Source: an uncultured Bacteroides sp. (lineage in GTDB: Bacteria; Bacteroidota; Bacteroidia; Chitinophagales; Chitinophagaceae). From it: a DNA stretch of 52,931 nucleotides. The DNA lies in assembly GCA_902168085.1 (NCBI GenBank), contig CABHOP010000065.1:1-52931 (forward strand). Direction: 5' to 3'. Numbering within the stretch: position 1 is the first letter of the stretch; the number at the start of each line of letters is the position of its first letter. This document shows, one piece after another, positions 1 to 7,785 of the stretch. Both the position numbers and the translations under genes were made by a program. The notes beneath the pieces are model-generated. The model made no database searches. It saw only the letters and a program-made list of their open reading frames with translations, and was not told the origin of the DNA.

Positions 1-22
1 GTCAGATGTGTATAAGAGACAG
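1..22. other. Nextera/Tn5 adapter remnant at contig end
   Basis: Bases 4-22 read AGATGTGTATAAGAGACAG, which is exactly the 19-bp Tn5 mosaic end used in Nextera libraries. The preceding GTC matches the last bases of the read-1 adapter arm. This is untrimmed synthetic sequence and not part of the genome, so genomic sequence starts at base 23. A natural Tn5 end is unlikely because the match includes the adapter arm and sits at the very first base. Confidence 0.96.
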
Positions 23-1199
23 AATTCATCGTCATATTTTATATATTTTTTATTGAAACAATATCTACAAATTTTGCGCGTGTTACCTTTAAAGGGCAAT
101 GTTCCAGTTACCTTAAACTCGTTATTCCTCTCTAAGTTGATTAAAGGATAAAATTCAGAAATTAATATACCGTTAGAAATAATTCCATCATCATTTAAAA
201 CATTTCTAATTAGGTCATATTTAGTGATTAATAACTGTGAATATAGTTTATCGCTTTCCGTTAATTCATATACTTGAAGTTCCCAAACATTCCCTAATTC
301 AGAAATTGAATTAAAAAAGAAAATTGCTTGCTCATAATTTGACATTTGAGCTCTTAAAATGGTTACATATTCATATTTCTGCTTTTCAGTTAGAAACTTT
401 TGCCCATCAACATACTTTACTGCCTGATAGATATTCCGAAAATAATGTCCAAGTCTTCTAGCATGCCCACCATAATGAGGCACTTTATAACTATATGCGC
501 TTCTCCTTGAGTCAAAGTTTCCGAAGTTTAAGGTGTTATTAGGAAAGTTCTTTTTCAAATATTTTTTGATTCGACGCTCGCACCATAAAATACGCACTGA
601 TATATAAAGTCGATAGCTTCAATTTTTTCCTCTTTTGATTTACTACTAAGGTTATCATCATAACATTTCAATAGATATCGAATATTATAAAAGATGCTTG
701 TAAATACCCTATTGCCTTCTATGTAATTCTCTTGTAATGATTTAGGGTCACGATATTTCATGCTATTGACATTGTCTCTATGATAATCTATAAACTTGAA
801 AAACCTATTTTCAAATTCCAACAACTGATTAGACCTTTGCTCTTCCTTTAAAGCTTCTTGTTGCGCTGAAAGTGTTTCTTGTTGCGCTATCAATGTTTTA
901 TATAGAAAAACAGCAGTTATTATTGTTACACACAACATCAAATAATCTGGTAAACTTTGAAAGCCACCTTTGAAATCAATTTCAGGGCTCCAGTGCACTT
1001 GATAAAGTGCATTTAATATTAAAAAGATTGGTATAGAAATTCCAATATAAATGGCTATCGCTCTACGGGAATTTGGTTGTAAATTTTTTTCGAAAAATAA
1101 ATTAGTGATTACAACCCCACCGCCATAAGCACCGAGTAGGCATACTATTAGATATTGTAATTCCATTTCCAATATTAAGAACTTGCTAGAACTAAACAT
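23..1199 (-). pseudogene. putAbiC-like abortive infection protein, frameshifted and 3'-truncated
   Basis: The gene reads leftward. The first part (1199-555, 214 residues) has two or three N-terminal membrane segments, a short coiled coil rich in Gln and Glu (about residues 104-124), then the start of a soluble domain with FENRFFKFIDYHRDNV. It stops at a TGA at 555-557. The -1 frame stays open for about 190 codons to the contig end and carries the expected continuation, including HARRLGHYFRNIYQAV and ILRAQMSNYEQAIFFFNSIS. By recall this two-part pattern fits the Pfam putAbiC family of putative phage abortive infection proteins, which are membrane-anchored defence candidates. The break falls at a six-T run (562-567, six A in the gene). 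One extra A there gives the smooth join SVESKKYLKKNF. It could be a real null allele, an assembly error near a contig end, or programmed slippage. The start could be 1199 or an internal Met at 1166. The gene is much richer in A+T than its neighbours. Confidence 0.72.
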
Positions 1200-1224
1200 A
1201 CTGTGAAAAACACTGGTATTATCA

Positions 1225-1248
1225 AAAAGCAGCCAATTGGCTGCTTTT
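1225..1248. terminator. Palindromic hairpin, likely bidirectional terminator
   Basis: A perfect 24-base palindrome (AAAAGCAGCC, AATT at the centre, GGCTGCTTTT) lies just upstream of the putAbiC-like gene. It shares its stem with hairpins at 1331-1354 and 3864-3897. It is joined on its right to a decayed 3' end of a SnoaL-like gene, so it probably came as that gene's terminator. Confidence 0.7.
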
Positions 1249-1306
1249 ACTTTTGTGGTGCCTGTAACGTTACACCCATCTGCTGGAGGGCGCCGAGCCT
1301 GTCGGA
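1247..1306 (-). pseudogene. Decayed 3' end of a SnoaL-like gene, copy 1
   Basis: Read on the minus strand this 60-base stretch encodes SDRLGALQQMGVTLQAPQK followed by a stop. That differs by one residue from the last 19 residues of the intact SnoaL-like protein at 3890-4426. Similarity ends abruptly beyond base 1306. There is no room for the rest of the gene, so this is a remnant. Confidence 0.75.
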
Positions 1307-1330
1307 AAGTTTATAAAAATGCTAAAGAAT

Positions 1331-1354
1331 AAAAGCAGCCGAAAGGCTGCTTTT
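1331..1354 (-). terminator. Terminator after T9SS cargo gene
   Basis: Stem AAAAGCAGCC, loop GAAA, stem GGCTGCTTTT. It lies 29 bases past the stop of the minus-strand T9SS cargo gene that ends at 1383 and fits a Rho-independent terminator. The stem is the same as at 1225-1248, with a tetraloop instead of AATT. Confidence 0.8.
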
Positions 1355-1382
1355 ATTCTTTGTGGTGATTGTTGAATACACG

Positions 1383-3392
1383 CTACTTATTTATAACCAG
1401 TTTTTGGGTGTTGGTGGTTGTGCCATCGCTATAGGTAGCAATGTAAATACCGGAGGTTAACCCTTGTAGCGAAAGTGTAACAACCTTACCGGATGCGGTG
1501 CCTTTAGTGCTCAGTACTTCTTTACCGGTAACATCGGTAAGGGTGAAGCTGTAGCTTTCTGTGCCCGCAGCAGGTACCAGGTTTAGCTCTGTAACTGCAG
1601 GGTTGGGATACATAGACCATTCTTTGCCAGAGGTAGCTTTATGAATGCCGGTGGTTTTATAATGACCATCTACGCAGGAATACTCGTCAACTCCTATGCG
1701 GCGGACCGTCAGAGCGCCTGGTTGGGGTGCTGCTGATGTACCGTATTGTATATTGAAAGTGTGCGTAACCGTGGGCGCATGAGTAAATGTGGGCATACAA
1801 TTCCACTCATTGGCACATTCCTGCTCATGACCTGTGCCATCTGTCCTGATAAATTTTGTATTCAGGAAATCGGGCGTGATTTCGCTTTTTTTAGGATATA
1901 TCATTGCTATAGCCCCAACAGCTGTATTATCATCATACCTGCAGGCAAATGTGTGTAGCCTTGTTTGGTTTTCTAAATTATACCTGTAACCAAGAAGCAT
2001 TGCATTTGTATAGTCTAAGTTGGTAGTGTATGTACTGCTATCATCATTAGAAGCATGCACGACCAGGTTATTCGGCAATACATTAAGTCCGCCGGTAGGG
2101 CCGGCTATTGGGTTCCAGGCAAAATCAACAGTCAGTATGTATGGGTTGATATTGGTATTGTTTGGTGGTATATAAGTGCCGGGGGTGCTGCAAGAAGTAA
2201 AATCTGCAGGTGCTTCGCCTATGATACTTGCAAAACCATTGTCAGGATCGGTAGGGTGTAGCAACAGTTGTTTTACCCAATCGCGGTTTGTATAATCCCA
2301 AAAACCGGTGGTGGCATAACTTGGTAGTGCAGGGTCTGGCAATCCGGTTACAGGGTCTATACGCAACACTCCCCATGTCCCGATACCGTTTTGAGAGAAG
2401 CTATTGGTAAGTATCAGTATGTCACCTCCTCTTCTTACCACATCAATGCCATGAATACCATGAACATAATTTATAGGCACCTGCATACCTGTAACATCAC
2501 GCGTTACTGAGGGTGTACCGATCGTGAACAATGATGGTGCTGTGAAATGTATAAATATTGCACCCGACCTCTGGTTGTTACTTAAACCAAGGTTTCCATT
2601 GCCGGTTACGTACAAGTGGTCGCCCTCTACACTTATTTTCAAAGCCATGTCATAATCATGCTGGGTTTGAGTAGCAGGTTGTGTTTCCCAAAGCGCCAGG
2701 TTTGTAGTGGGTACAGTAGGGTAGGGGTTTGCTATGGGTGCTACATCTGTGGCCGACATCATCCCCTGTTTCATTGGCGAAATAGCTGTAGGCATACTTG
2801 CTGAAGGCGTTTGTCCTGATACATAACCGCAGATGTACAGATGCCCTGCCATATAAACTGAATGTGTAGGATAGAGATGAGGAAATGAAGCATCATTCAT
2901 ATTGCCTATTGTTAATTGCCAAGGCCAGGTGGTGGATACATTCATAGTGCTTAAGGAGAACTTCTCAGCATAACAAAAATCAATGCTGTTAACATTATCC
3001 CTCATTGCCATTATTACCCAGTAATTGTCATTATCTTCTACGGCAACGTCTACTACTCTCACCTCGTGAATCTGATTTGGCGAAGCCGGTGGCAGCGTTA
3101 CAATTTTTGAAGCTATAACATTTCCATTATTATCCAGATGCATTACATGATAGCCGCTATTTGGGTGTAACAATCCAGTTCTATACATAGTACCTACGGC
3201 GATGAACTCATCTGCACCAGGTACCTTTTCTATACTATAGCCTTTATAACTACCTTCTAAATCGTGTGTAGTAACTACGGCAGATGCAGTAAAGAATGAC
3301 AAGATAAATGATGTGATAAGTACTAATTGCTTGGCGCCTGCCCAAGCGCTGCGGGGTGACAACCCCTGTGATGGCATGATGATACTGATCAT
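1383..3392 (-). CDS. Secreted protein with T9SS type A sorting domain
   Basis: A 669-residue protein. A hydrophobic stretch at about residues 22-40 should act as a signal peptide, although the n-region in front of it is long; Met6 (3377) is another possible start. The C-terminus (about 591-669) is a type A T9SS sorting domain: YPNPAVTELNLVP, then FTLTDVTGKEV, then GLTSGIYIATY and KLVINK. The protein should be exported by Sec and then carried to the surface or medium by T9SS. The large middle region matches no family I recognise. Its N-terminal part (GYSIEKVPG, later HVMHLDNNGN and VRVVDVAVED) clearly resembles the larger paralog at 7786-9945, so the two form a family. Terminator at 1331-1354. 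Function unknown. Confidence 0.9.
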   Translation of the reverse strand: MISIIMPSQGLSPRSAWAGAKQLVLITSFILSFFTASAVVTTHDLEGSYKGYSIEKVPGADEFIAVGTMYRTGLLHPNSGYHVMHLDNNGNVIASKIVTLPPASPNQIHEVRVVDVAVEDNDNYWVIMAMRDNVNSIDFCYAEKFSLSTMNVSTTWPWQLTIGNMNDASFPHLYPTHSVYMAGHLYICGYVSGQTPSASMPTAISPMKQGMMSATDVAPIANPYPTVPTTNLALWETQPATQTQHDYDMALKISVEGDHLYVTGNGNLGLSNNQRSGAIFIHFTAPSLFTIGTPSVTRDVTGMQVPINYVHGIHGIDVVRRGGDILILTNSFSQNGIGTWGVLRIDPVTGLPDPALPSYATTGFWDYTNRDWVKQLLLHPTDPDNGFASIIGEAPADFTSCSTPGTYIPPNNTNINPYILTVDFAWNPIAGPTGGLNVLPNNLVVHASNDDSSTYTTNLDYTNAMLLGYRYNLENQTRLHTFACRYDDNTAVGAIAMIYPKKSEITPDFLNTKFIRTDGTGHEQECANEWNCMPTFTHAPTVTHTFNIQYGTSAAPQPGALTVRRIGVDEYSCVDGHYKTTGIHKATSGKEWSMYPNPAVTELNLVPAAGTESYSFTLTDVTGKEVLSTKGTASGKVVTLSLQGLTSGIYIATYSDGTTTNTQKLVINK

Positions 3393-3889
3393 AATATTTG
3401 GTTTTTGGTGTGTTCAATTGTAAATAGCAATATCATAGGCTTTATATAAGAGCACCTCTCCGCTGCTTTTATTTTTGTGCCTGTAATGTTACACCCATCT
3501 GATGGAGGGCGCCGCACCTGTCGGGCTGGCCTCAAATACGAGTAAGTATACGCATACCCACCTTTATATTAATGATGATATTAGCTGCCACTAATAATGT
3601 CTGCGACAACTATATTCAGCGCCGTTTCCATTTAAAGTATATTCTGCTCAAAGGATTTGCGCAAGTACTTGTGCCTGTGTAGTGACAATGTTTTTTTCAT
3701 GATGTATAGTTTTATTGTTTGGAATAGAACAAACCTACAAACTGCATCACAAAAAAGCACCAGTGTTTTTCCCAGTATTTACCTTAATACGCTATTGGAA
3801 ATACAGGCGTTACAAATGAATATCTCAATAATGGTGTTTTAAAAGATTTCAAATCTGATATGCAAAAATAAAGCAGCCAATTGGCTGCT
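3393..3889. other. Intergenic region holding a gene remnant
   Basis: About 500 AT-rich bases lie between the T9SS cargo gene and the SnoaL-like gene. The region holds the second decayed SnoaL tail (3469-3530) and, at its right end, the palindromic terminator at 3864-3897. I see no convincing gene in the rest. A 61-codon plus-strand frame at 3657-3842 has no recognisable features. Confidence 0.6.
3469..3530 (-). pseudogene. Decayed 3' end of a SnoaL-like gene, copy 2
   Basis: On the minus strand this reads PDRCGALHQMGVTLQAQK followed by a stop, a more diverged version of the tail of the intact SnoaL-like protein. The frame is stopped by a TGA just upstream, so it is not expressed as a protein. 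Only the right half of the linked terminator stem (GCTGCTTTT) remains. With copy 1 it flanks the T9SS cargo gene at 1383-3392 in direct orientation. Confidence 0.7.
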
Positions 3890-3897
3890 TTATTTTT
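3864..3897. terminator. Palindromic terminator overlapping the SnoaL-like stop codon
   Basis: A perfect 34-base palindrome: 17 bases starting AAAAATAAAGCAGCC and their exact complement. It overlaps the stop codon (3890-3892) of the minus-strand SnoaL-like gene and supplies T runs on both strands, so it should work as a terminator in either direction. Confidence 0.8.
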
Positions 3898-4426
3898 CCG
3901 GTGCTTGTAAGGTAACACCCATCTGCTGGAGGGCGCCAAGCCTATCGGACTGGAGCCAGGAGTGGATGATCTTGCCGTCTTTTATTTGATACATCACAAG
4001 GGCTTCATTATGTATCTGTCTATGGCTGGCGGGGTAGCCACGAAAGGGAGCGCTGTGGGTGCCGGTCCACGACCAACGAGCTACTACCTTGTCGCCTTCG
4101 GCTATTATGTCTTCTACTTTAAACTTGATATCGGGGAATGCCGTAACGAGGTCGGTAACGGTATTGCGGAAGCCCTGCGGGCCCTTGGCGCCCGCGCCTT
4201 CAAAGGCGGGTGCTATCACTTCGGTCAGCTTTTCGAGTCGGCGGTGGTTGATGATATCTTCGTACAACGAGCGGATGCGTGCTTTGTTCTGTGCAGTAGT
4301 TCCTGTTTCCATTTTTATTGTTTTTGATGTTTTATTGTGCTGCGCCTGCGCATCGTTTACGGCCCATGCCATGAGGATTGCCAGCGCCAGTGCTTTGGTG
4401 TATTGCATATGCATCTTGCTTTTCAT
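3890..4426 (-). CDS. Exported SnoaL-like (NTF2-fold) protein
   Basis: A 178-residue protein with a signal peptide (ALALAILMAWAVNDAQAQ, cleavage near residue 29), then an NTF2-like fold of the SnoaL/ester-cyclase type. Family-like features are an N-terminal helix (RIRSLYEDIINHRRLEKL), FPDIKFKVEDIIAEGDKV, ARWSWTGTH and HNEALVMYQIKDGKIIHSW. Family members include small hydrolases, cyclases and many proteins of unknown activity, so no substrate can be named. It lies 51 bases downstream of an AraC regulator on the same strand and may be co-transcribed with it. Two decayed copies of its 3' end lie downstream at 1247-1306 and 3469-3530. Confidence 0.85.
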   Translation of the reverse strand: MKSKMHMQYTKALALAILMAWAVNDAQAQHNKTSKTIKMETGTTAQNKARIRSLYEDIINHRRLEKLTEVIAPAFEGAGAKGPQGFRNTVTDLVTAFPDIKFKVEDIIAEGDKVVARWSWTGTHSAPFRGYPASHRQIHNEALVMYQIKDGKIIHSWLQSDRLGALQQMGVTLQAPEK

Positions 4427-4477
4427 ACCACAAAGCTACCGTGGCGTGCAGCGGCAGGCTTGTAAAAAATCATTGAA

Positions 4478-5242
4478 TTACCAGAAGCGTGGTGCGCGGA
4501 AGAAATCGCCCGGTGTTTGCCCTGTAAACTGTTTGAAGGCCTTGTTGAAATGTGCCTGGTCGTAATAACCGGCGCTGTGGGCAAGGGATGTGAAGCTATC
4601 GCGCTGTGTGCCGCCCTGCACGATGCGGCGCATGCGCACTACCGATGCCAGCTGCTTGGGCGTAGCACCTACGGCCTTGCGAAAGCGTTTTTCAAAAGCA
4701 TCGTGGCTGATGTAGAGCTTATCTATCATAGCGCTGATGCTGCCATTGCCGCCGGCCTGGTATATATGCCGTATGGCGGTGATAACGAGTGCATCGGCCT
4801 GCTTGCCATTGAGCAGGGATAGCAACAGTTGCTCTATATGCGCTATGCGTTGCGCGGTAGTGGTGCTGTGCTGCAACTTATCGGCCAGGGTGCGGAGCGT
4901 GGCTGCGGGTATGAAGTTATCGAGCGCGGTGCTTTGATTGTATATGGCCTGCATATTGATGCCCAGCAAAGCAGTGGCTGCACCGGGCTGCAGCAGCACC
5001 AGTATATTATCGGCACCGGCGTGGTAGTGTATATGCCTTGCCGTGCTTCTGAGCCCGCTGATGGCAAATGGTGGAAATATAGTTGCATCACCGCTCACCG
5101 TACCACGGCAACGAAACACCATGACCACCGAAGTATCGGGCAGGATGCGGTTGGTGGTAGCATCGCCCGCCTGTATGCAGGTGTACTGCTTTACATAGGG
5201 CTGTAAGCGCAGGCAGGGATGATATGTGTGCACATGCAACAT
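4478..5242 (-). CDS. AraC family transcriptional regulator
   Basis: A 254-residue protein. The N-terminal half is a sensing domain of the kind seen in many Bacteroidota AraC proteins (LQPYVKQYTCIQAGDAT, later ILPDTSVVMVFRCRG). The C-terminal third is the double helix-turn-helix AraC domain: the first helix pair around DKLYISHDAFEKRFRKAVG, then SLAHSAGYYDQAHFNKAFKQ and FTGQTPGDF at the end. It should bind DNA and control nearby genes in response to an unknown ligand. The adjacent SnoaL-like gene is a natural target, but that is inference from position only. Confidence 0.9.
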   Translation of the reverse strand: MLHVHTYHPCLRLQPYVKQYTCIQAGDATTNRILPDTSVVMVFRCRGTVSGDATIFPPFAISGLRSTARHIHYHAGADNILVLLQPGAATALLGINMQAIYNQSTALDNFIPAATLRTLADKLQHSTTTAQRIAHIEQLLLSLLNGKQADALVITAIRHIYQAGGNGSISAMIDKLYISHDAFEKRFRKAVGATPKQLASVVRMRRIVQGGTQRDSFTSLAHSAGYYDQAHFNKAFKQFTGQTPGDFFRAPRFW

Positions 5243-5310
5243 GTAGCCGCAAGGTAGGCAGCGGGCTGCAATGGTGCGAATTGGTAAAGTTGATGCCGGT
5301 ATAGGGTAGG

Positions 5311-5844
5311 TTACTGTTTACTGATGTATGCTACACAATGGCGCAGGCGCTCATCATTGGCCAGGCGCGGGTGGATGAAATCTGTATGGTGCTGCATGCC
5401 TGCTTTTTGCATAACGTGTATGGACGGCAGGTTGATAGCCGGTGCGGTGGCGTAGATGACGGGCAGTTGCAAAGTATCGTGTGCATGCTGCAGGCAGCGG
5501 ATGGCCCCTTCGGTAGCATAGCCTTTGTTCCAATGCTCTTTTGCCAGGCGCCAGCCTACATCGGTACAGGGAGTGAAGGCGGCGTCGTATTCTTGCCAAA
5601 AGAGGCCGATGAAGCCAATGAACGCGCCATCTTCCAGCCTATCGACAGCATAGTAGCAATAACCTTTTTCAGCCTGCATCTGCTGCATGCGGCGCACGAA
5701 ATCGTGGGTTTGCTGCGGGGTAGCTACTGCGGGGAAGAAGCGCATTACTTCAGCATCGCCACTGATGGCAGCCATGAGGGGGATATCCGCATCTGTCCAG
5801 CCGCGGAAGCCGAGGCGCTGCGAGGTAAAGAGGTATGGTAGCAT
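5311..5844 (-). CDS. GNAT family N-acetyltransferase (RimJ/RimL type)
   Basis: A 177-residue protein starting MLPYLFTSQRLGFRGW at 5844. The frame is open further upstream, but that part overlaps the histidine kinase gene antiphase, while the GNAT fold begins at this Met (TSQRLGFRGWTDADI is the usual opening). The acetyl-CoA binding region is VGWRLAKEHWNKGYATEGA, and the usual later motif is NLPSIHVMQKAGM. It should transfer an acetyl group from acetyl-CoA to an amine of a protein or small molecule; the substrate cannot be read from sequence. It begins 17 bases after the histidine kinase stop and is probably the last or near-last gene of that operon. Confidence 0.88.
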   Translation of the reverse strand: MLPYLFTSQRLGFRGWTDADIPLMAAISGDAEVMRFFPAVATPQQTHDFVRRMQQMQAEKGYCYYAVDRLEDGAFIGFIGLFWQEYDAAFTPCTDVGWRLAKEHWNKGYATEGAIRCLQHAHDTLQLPVIYATAPAINLPSIHVMQKAGMQHHTDFIHPRLANDERLRHCVAYISKQ

Positions 5845-5861
5845 GAAGTGAAGGTAATGAT

Positions 5862-6611
5862 CTACAACGGTATGCGCACGATGGTGTGGTACCAGTTCTT
5901 TTCCTGCTCGAAGGCGATGGTGCCGTTGACTACCTTGAGGCGGTTGATGATATTCTTGAGGCCGGTAGCTTCTTTTTTGTAAATGTATTGCTGAAACTGC
6001 GTCTCGGTAATGCCCTGGCCATTGTGGCTGAAACAGAGGCATAGCTGCCCATCGGCTATTTCAGTATATACCTCGGCATGGGTGGCGGTGGCGTGCTTCA
6101 GGGTATTGTTGAGCAGTTCCTGTACAATGCGGTAGGCGGTGAGGGCAAGGTTATCATGTAGCGGGGGCAGCTTATCGCTGGTATATTCTATATGAATGCT
6201 GCCATTTTTCTGAAAGGGTGCAAAGAACGACTGCAGGGCATCCTGCAAGCCCAACTGTAAAAGCATAGCCGGCTGCAGGCGGTGCGAGAGGCTGCGTACC
6301 TTACTGATGCTTTCATCTATCAACTGCTGTGACTGCAGGAACACATCGGGCGTGGCTTCTTTTTCGCCCATCTGCAGGTAAAACTTTACAGAAGAGAGGG
6401 TAGCGCCTACATCATCGTGCAGCTCGGCGGCAATGCGCATGCGTTCTTCCTCCTCGGCACGGATGGCGGCTTCGGTGAGTTCTTTTTCCTTCAGCAGGTT
6501 GATAGTGGTAATGCGTTTTTGATAATGCACCACAAAGAGCACCACGGCCAATGCCAGGAAGAGCATGGCCAGTACGGCGAGGATTATCAGCAAAACGATA
6601 TTGTCATTCAT
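5862..6611 (-). CDS. Membrane-anchored sensor histidine kinase (HisKA_3 type)
   Basis: A 249-residue protein: one N-terminal transmembrane helix (about 5-28), a short coiled coil (35-60), the HisKA_3 dimerisation and phosphoacceptor segment with His65 (RIAAELHDDVGATLSS), then an HATPase_c domain with N box QELLNNTLKHA (164-174) and G-rich TGLKNIINRL (216-225). The G1 box, normally DxGxG, reads HNGQG (196-200), so the usual Asp is His. There is almost no extracellular sensor, and no response regulator follows. Its start overlaps the stop of the upstream membrane-protein gene by 8 bases, so the signal may come from that protein. It resembles the NarX/LiaS-type kinases common in Bacteroidota. 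Confidence 0.92.
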   Translation of the reverse strand: MNDNIVLLIILAVLAMLFLALAVVLFVVHYQKRITTINLLKEKELTEAAIRAEEEERMRIAAELHDDVGATLSSVKFYLQMGEKEATPDVFLQSQQLIDESISKVRSLSHRLQPAMLLQLGLQDALQSFFAPFQKNGSIHIEYTSDKLPPLHDNLALTAYRIVQELLNNTLKHATATHAEVYTEIADGQLCLCFSHNGQGITETQFQQYIYKKEATGLKNIINRLKVVNGTIAFEQEKNWYHTIVRIPL

Positions 6612-7218
6612 ACCTGCGGGTAAGTGCTATGGCAAATAGGATGTTGATAAGGACATTGAAAAACTTGTAAATGAGCCAAAGCTTTGCCAATGCACTTAAT
6701 TGATGGGCTCCAAGATAATCTTCAAACAGGAATAAAATAACCCTGCCGGAGCTGCCCAGTAATATTGCCACATTTACCCAGAAAAAACCGGAACTGGTTA
6801 CCTTCTCGTATTGATGCTTTTGGGAAATAGTGTAAAAGCCGAACAAGGCATATACTACATACAGAACGTAGAAAAATGCGGTGCCAGTACCGTTTCTTAC
6901 AGCAATGCCAACATAGAATGTATGAATAGTATACAGAATTGCTAACGCAATTACAGTAAAAGGGAAGAAGCGAAGTTTACCAATTGCTTTATTGTAGTAA
7001 AAAGAAAGCAAAAGAAACTCAACTAAAAAGTAAGCGTTTGCTATTGGGTATAAATTGAAATGAAATGCCAATTTCGCGATTAGCATTACAATATCAAAAC
7101 CAAAGCTGGTAAGGATTAATATCCAAAGAAGGGAATGTCTTTTCTTATACCCCGCGATTAATGGTATAAGAAAAGACATTATAGAAATTGCAAGAGAAAC
7201 AATTTGTAGGTTTTTCAT
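6604..7218 (-). CDS. Polytopic membrane protein of unknown function
   Basis: A 204-residue, very hydrophobic protein with about six or seven predicted membrane helices, including LQIVSLAISIMSFLIPLIAG, WILILTSFGFDIVMLIAKL, FFPFTVIALAILYTIH, AFFYVLYVVYALFGFYTI and a C-terminal YKFFNVLINILFAIAL. I do not recognise a family. Its stop overlaps the start of the downstream histidine kinase by 8 bases, and its start overlaps the upstream gene stop in a TAATG, so the three genes are one transcription unit. Position suggests a membrane sensor or partner for the kinase, but this is inference. Confidence 0.85.
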   Translation of the reverse strand: MKNLQIVSLAISIMSFLIPLIAGYKKRHSLLWILILTSFGFDIVMLIAKLAFHFNLYPIANAYFLVEFLLLSFYYNKAIGKLRFFPFTVIALAILYTIHTFYVGIAVRNGTGTAFFYVLYVVYALFGFYTISQKHQYEKVTSSGFFWVNVAILLGSSGRVILFLFEDYLGAHQLSALAKLWLIYKFFNVLINILFAIALTRRYE

Positions 7219-7667
7219 TATGGATATAAAGAACTTACGTCACCAAAATAAACAGGCTGCCCTATATTATCCACTGCTTTAAAAACTATATCCGCTGTGC
7301 CGTCACCTTTCTTGGCTTTGAAGAAGTGAAATTCGGTTACGTTATTGTGCATTGCCTTTACACCTTTGAAAAGTGCGAAAGAATAATTGCGTATGACTTC
7401 ATGTGTTGGCACCGGTTCTATATTCAGGTCAATATCGTTATTGTTCAGGTTATATTCATCCGCTTCAAACTTCCAGCGCATTTCTTCGCAGTTGTGTGGC
7501 GCCATGGCGTTATTCATATCCGTCCATGTGCGTACTGTAGCCGTAGGTATTGCAGAGCCCCAGAAATTAGCGATGTAATTATCGAAGGTGGCCTGGGTTA
7601 TCTTGTGGGTGTTGGCCACATTAACCTGATCGGCGGGATTGTTGCAGTTGAATTTGGTGGTATCCAT
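7218..7667 (-). CDS. Hypothetical protein, first gene of the kinase operon
   Basis: A 149-residue protein with no signal peptide and no membrane helix, beginning MDTTKFNCNNPADQVNVANT. It is rich in Asn (many NN pairs) and has three Cys. I do not recognise a family. The last base of its stop codon region is shared with the next start (TAATG), so translational coupling to the membrane protein and kinase downstream is likely. It follows the terminator at 7736-7766, so a promoter should lie in 7668-7735, where I see no clear consensus. Confidence 0.75.
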   Translation of the reverse strand: MDTTKFNCNNPADQVNVANTHKITQATFDNYIANFWGSAIPTATVRTWTDMNNAMAPHNCEEMRWKFEADEYNLNNNDIDLNIEPVPTHEVIRNYSFALFKGVKAMHNNVTEFHFFKAKKGDGTADIVFKAVDNIGQPVYFGDVSSLYP

Positions 7668-7735
7668 ATGAGTGTCTGTTTGCCGCTAAAGATAGCAGTA
7701 TGGGCAAGGGTGTGCAATACCCACCAGCACGGATA

Positions 7736-7766
7736 TAATAAAGGCGGGATAAACCCGCCTTTATTA
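7736..7766 (-). terminator. Terminator between T9SS cargo gene and kinase operon
   Basis: A 13-base perfect stem (TAATAAAGGCGGG / CCCGCCTTTATTA) with loop ATAAA. It lies 19 bases beyond the stop of the T9SS cargo gene at 7786 and separates it from the operon starting at 7667. Confidence 0.85.
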
Positions 7767-7785
7767 CTTATAAGTGGTGTGCTTA

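Noticed and set aside
1-22. Natural Tn5 or IS50 end
   Set aside because: The exact mosaic end plus adapter arm at base 1, with no transposase nearby, is explained by a sequencing library adapter.
3657-3842. 61-codon plus-strand frame in the gap before the SnoaL-like gene
   Set aside because: No family resemblance, no promoter or start signal, and it lies in decayed intergenic DNA.
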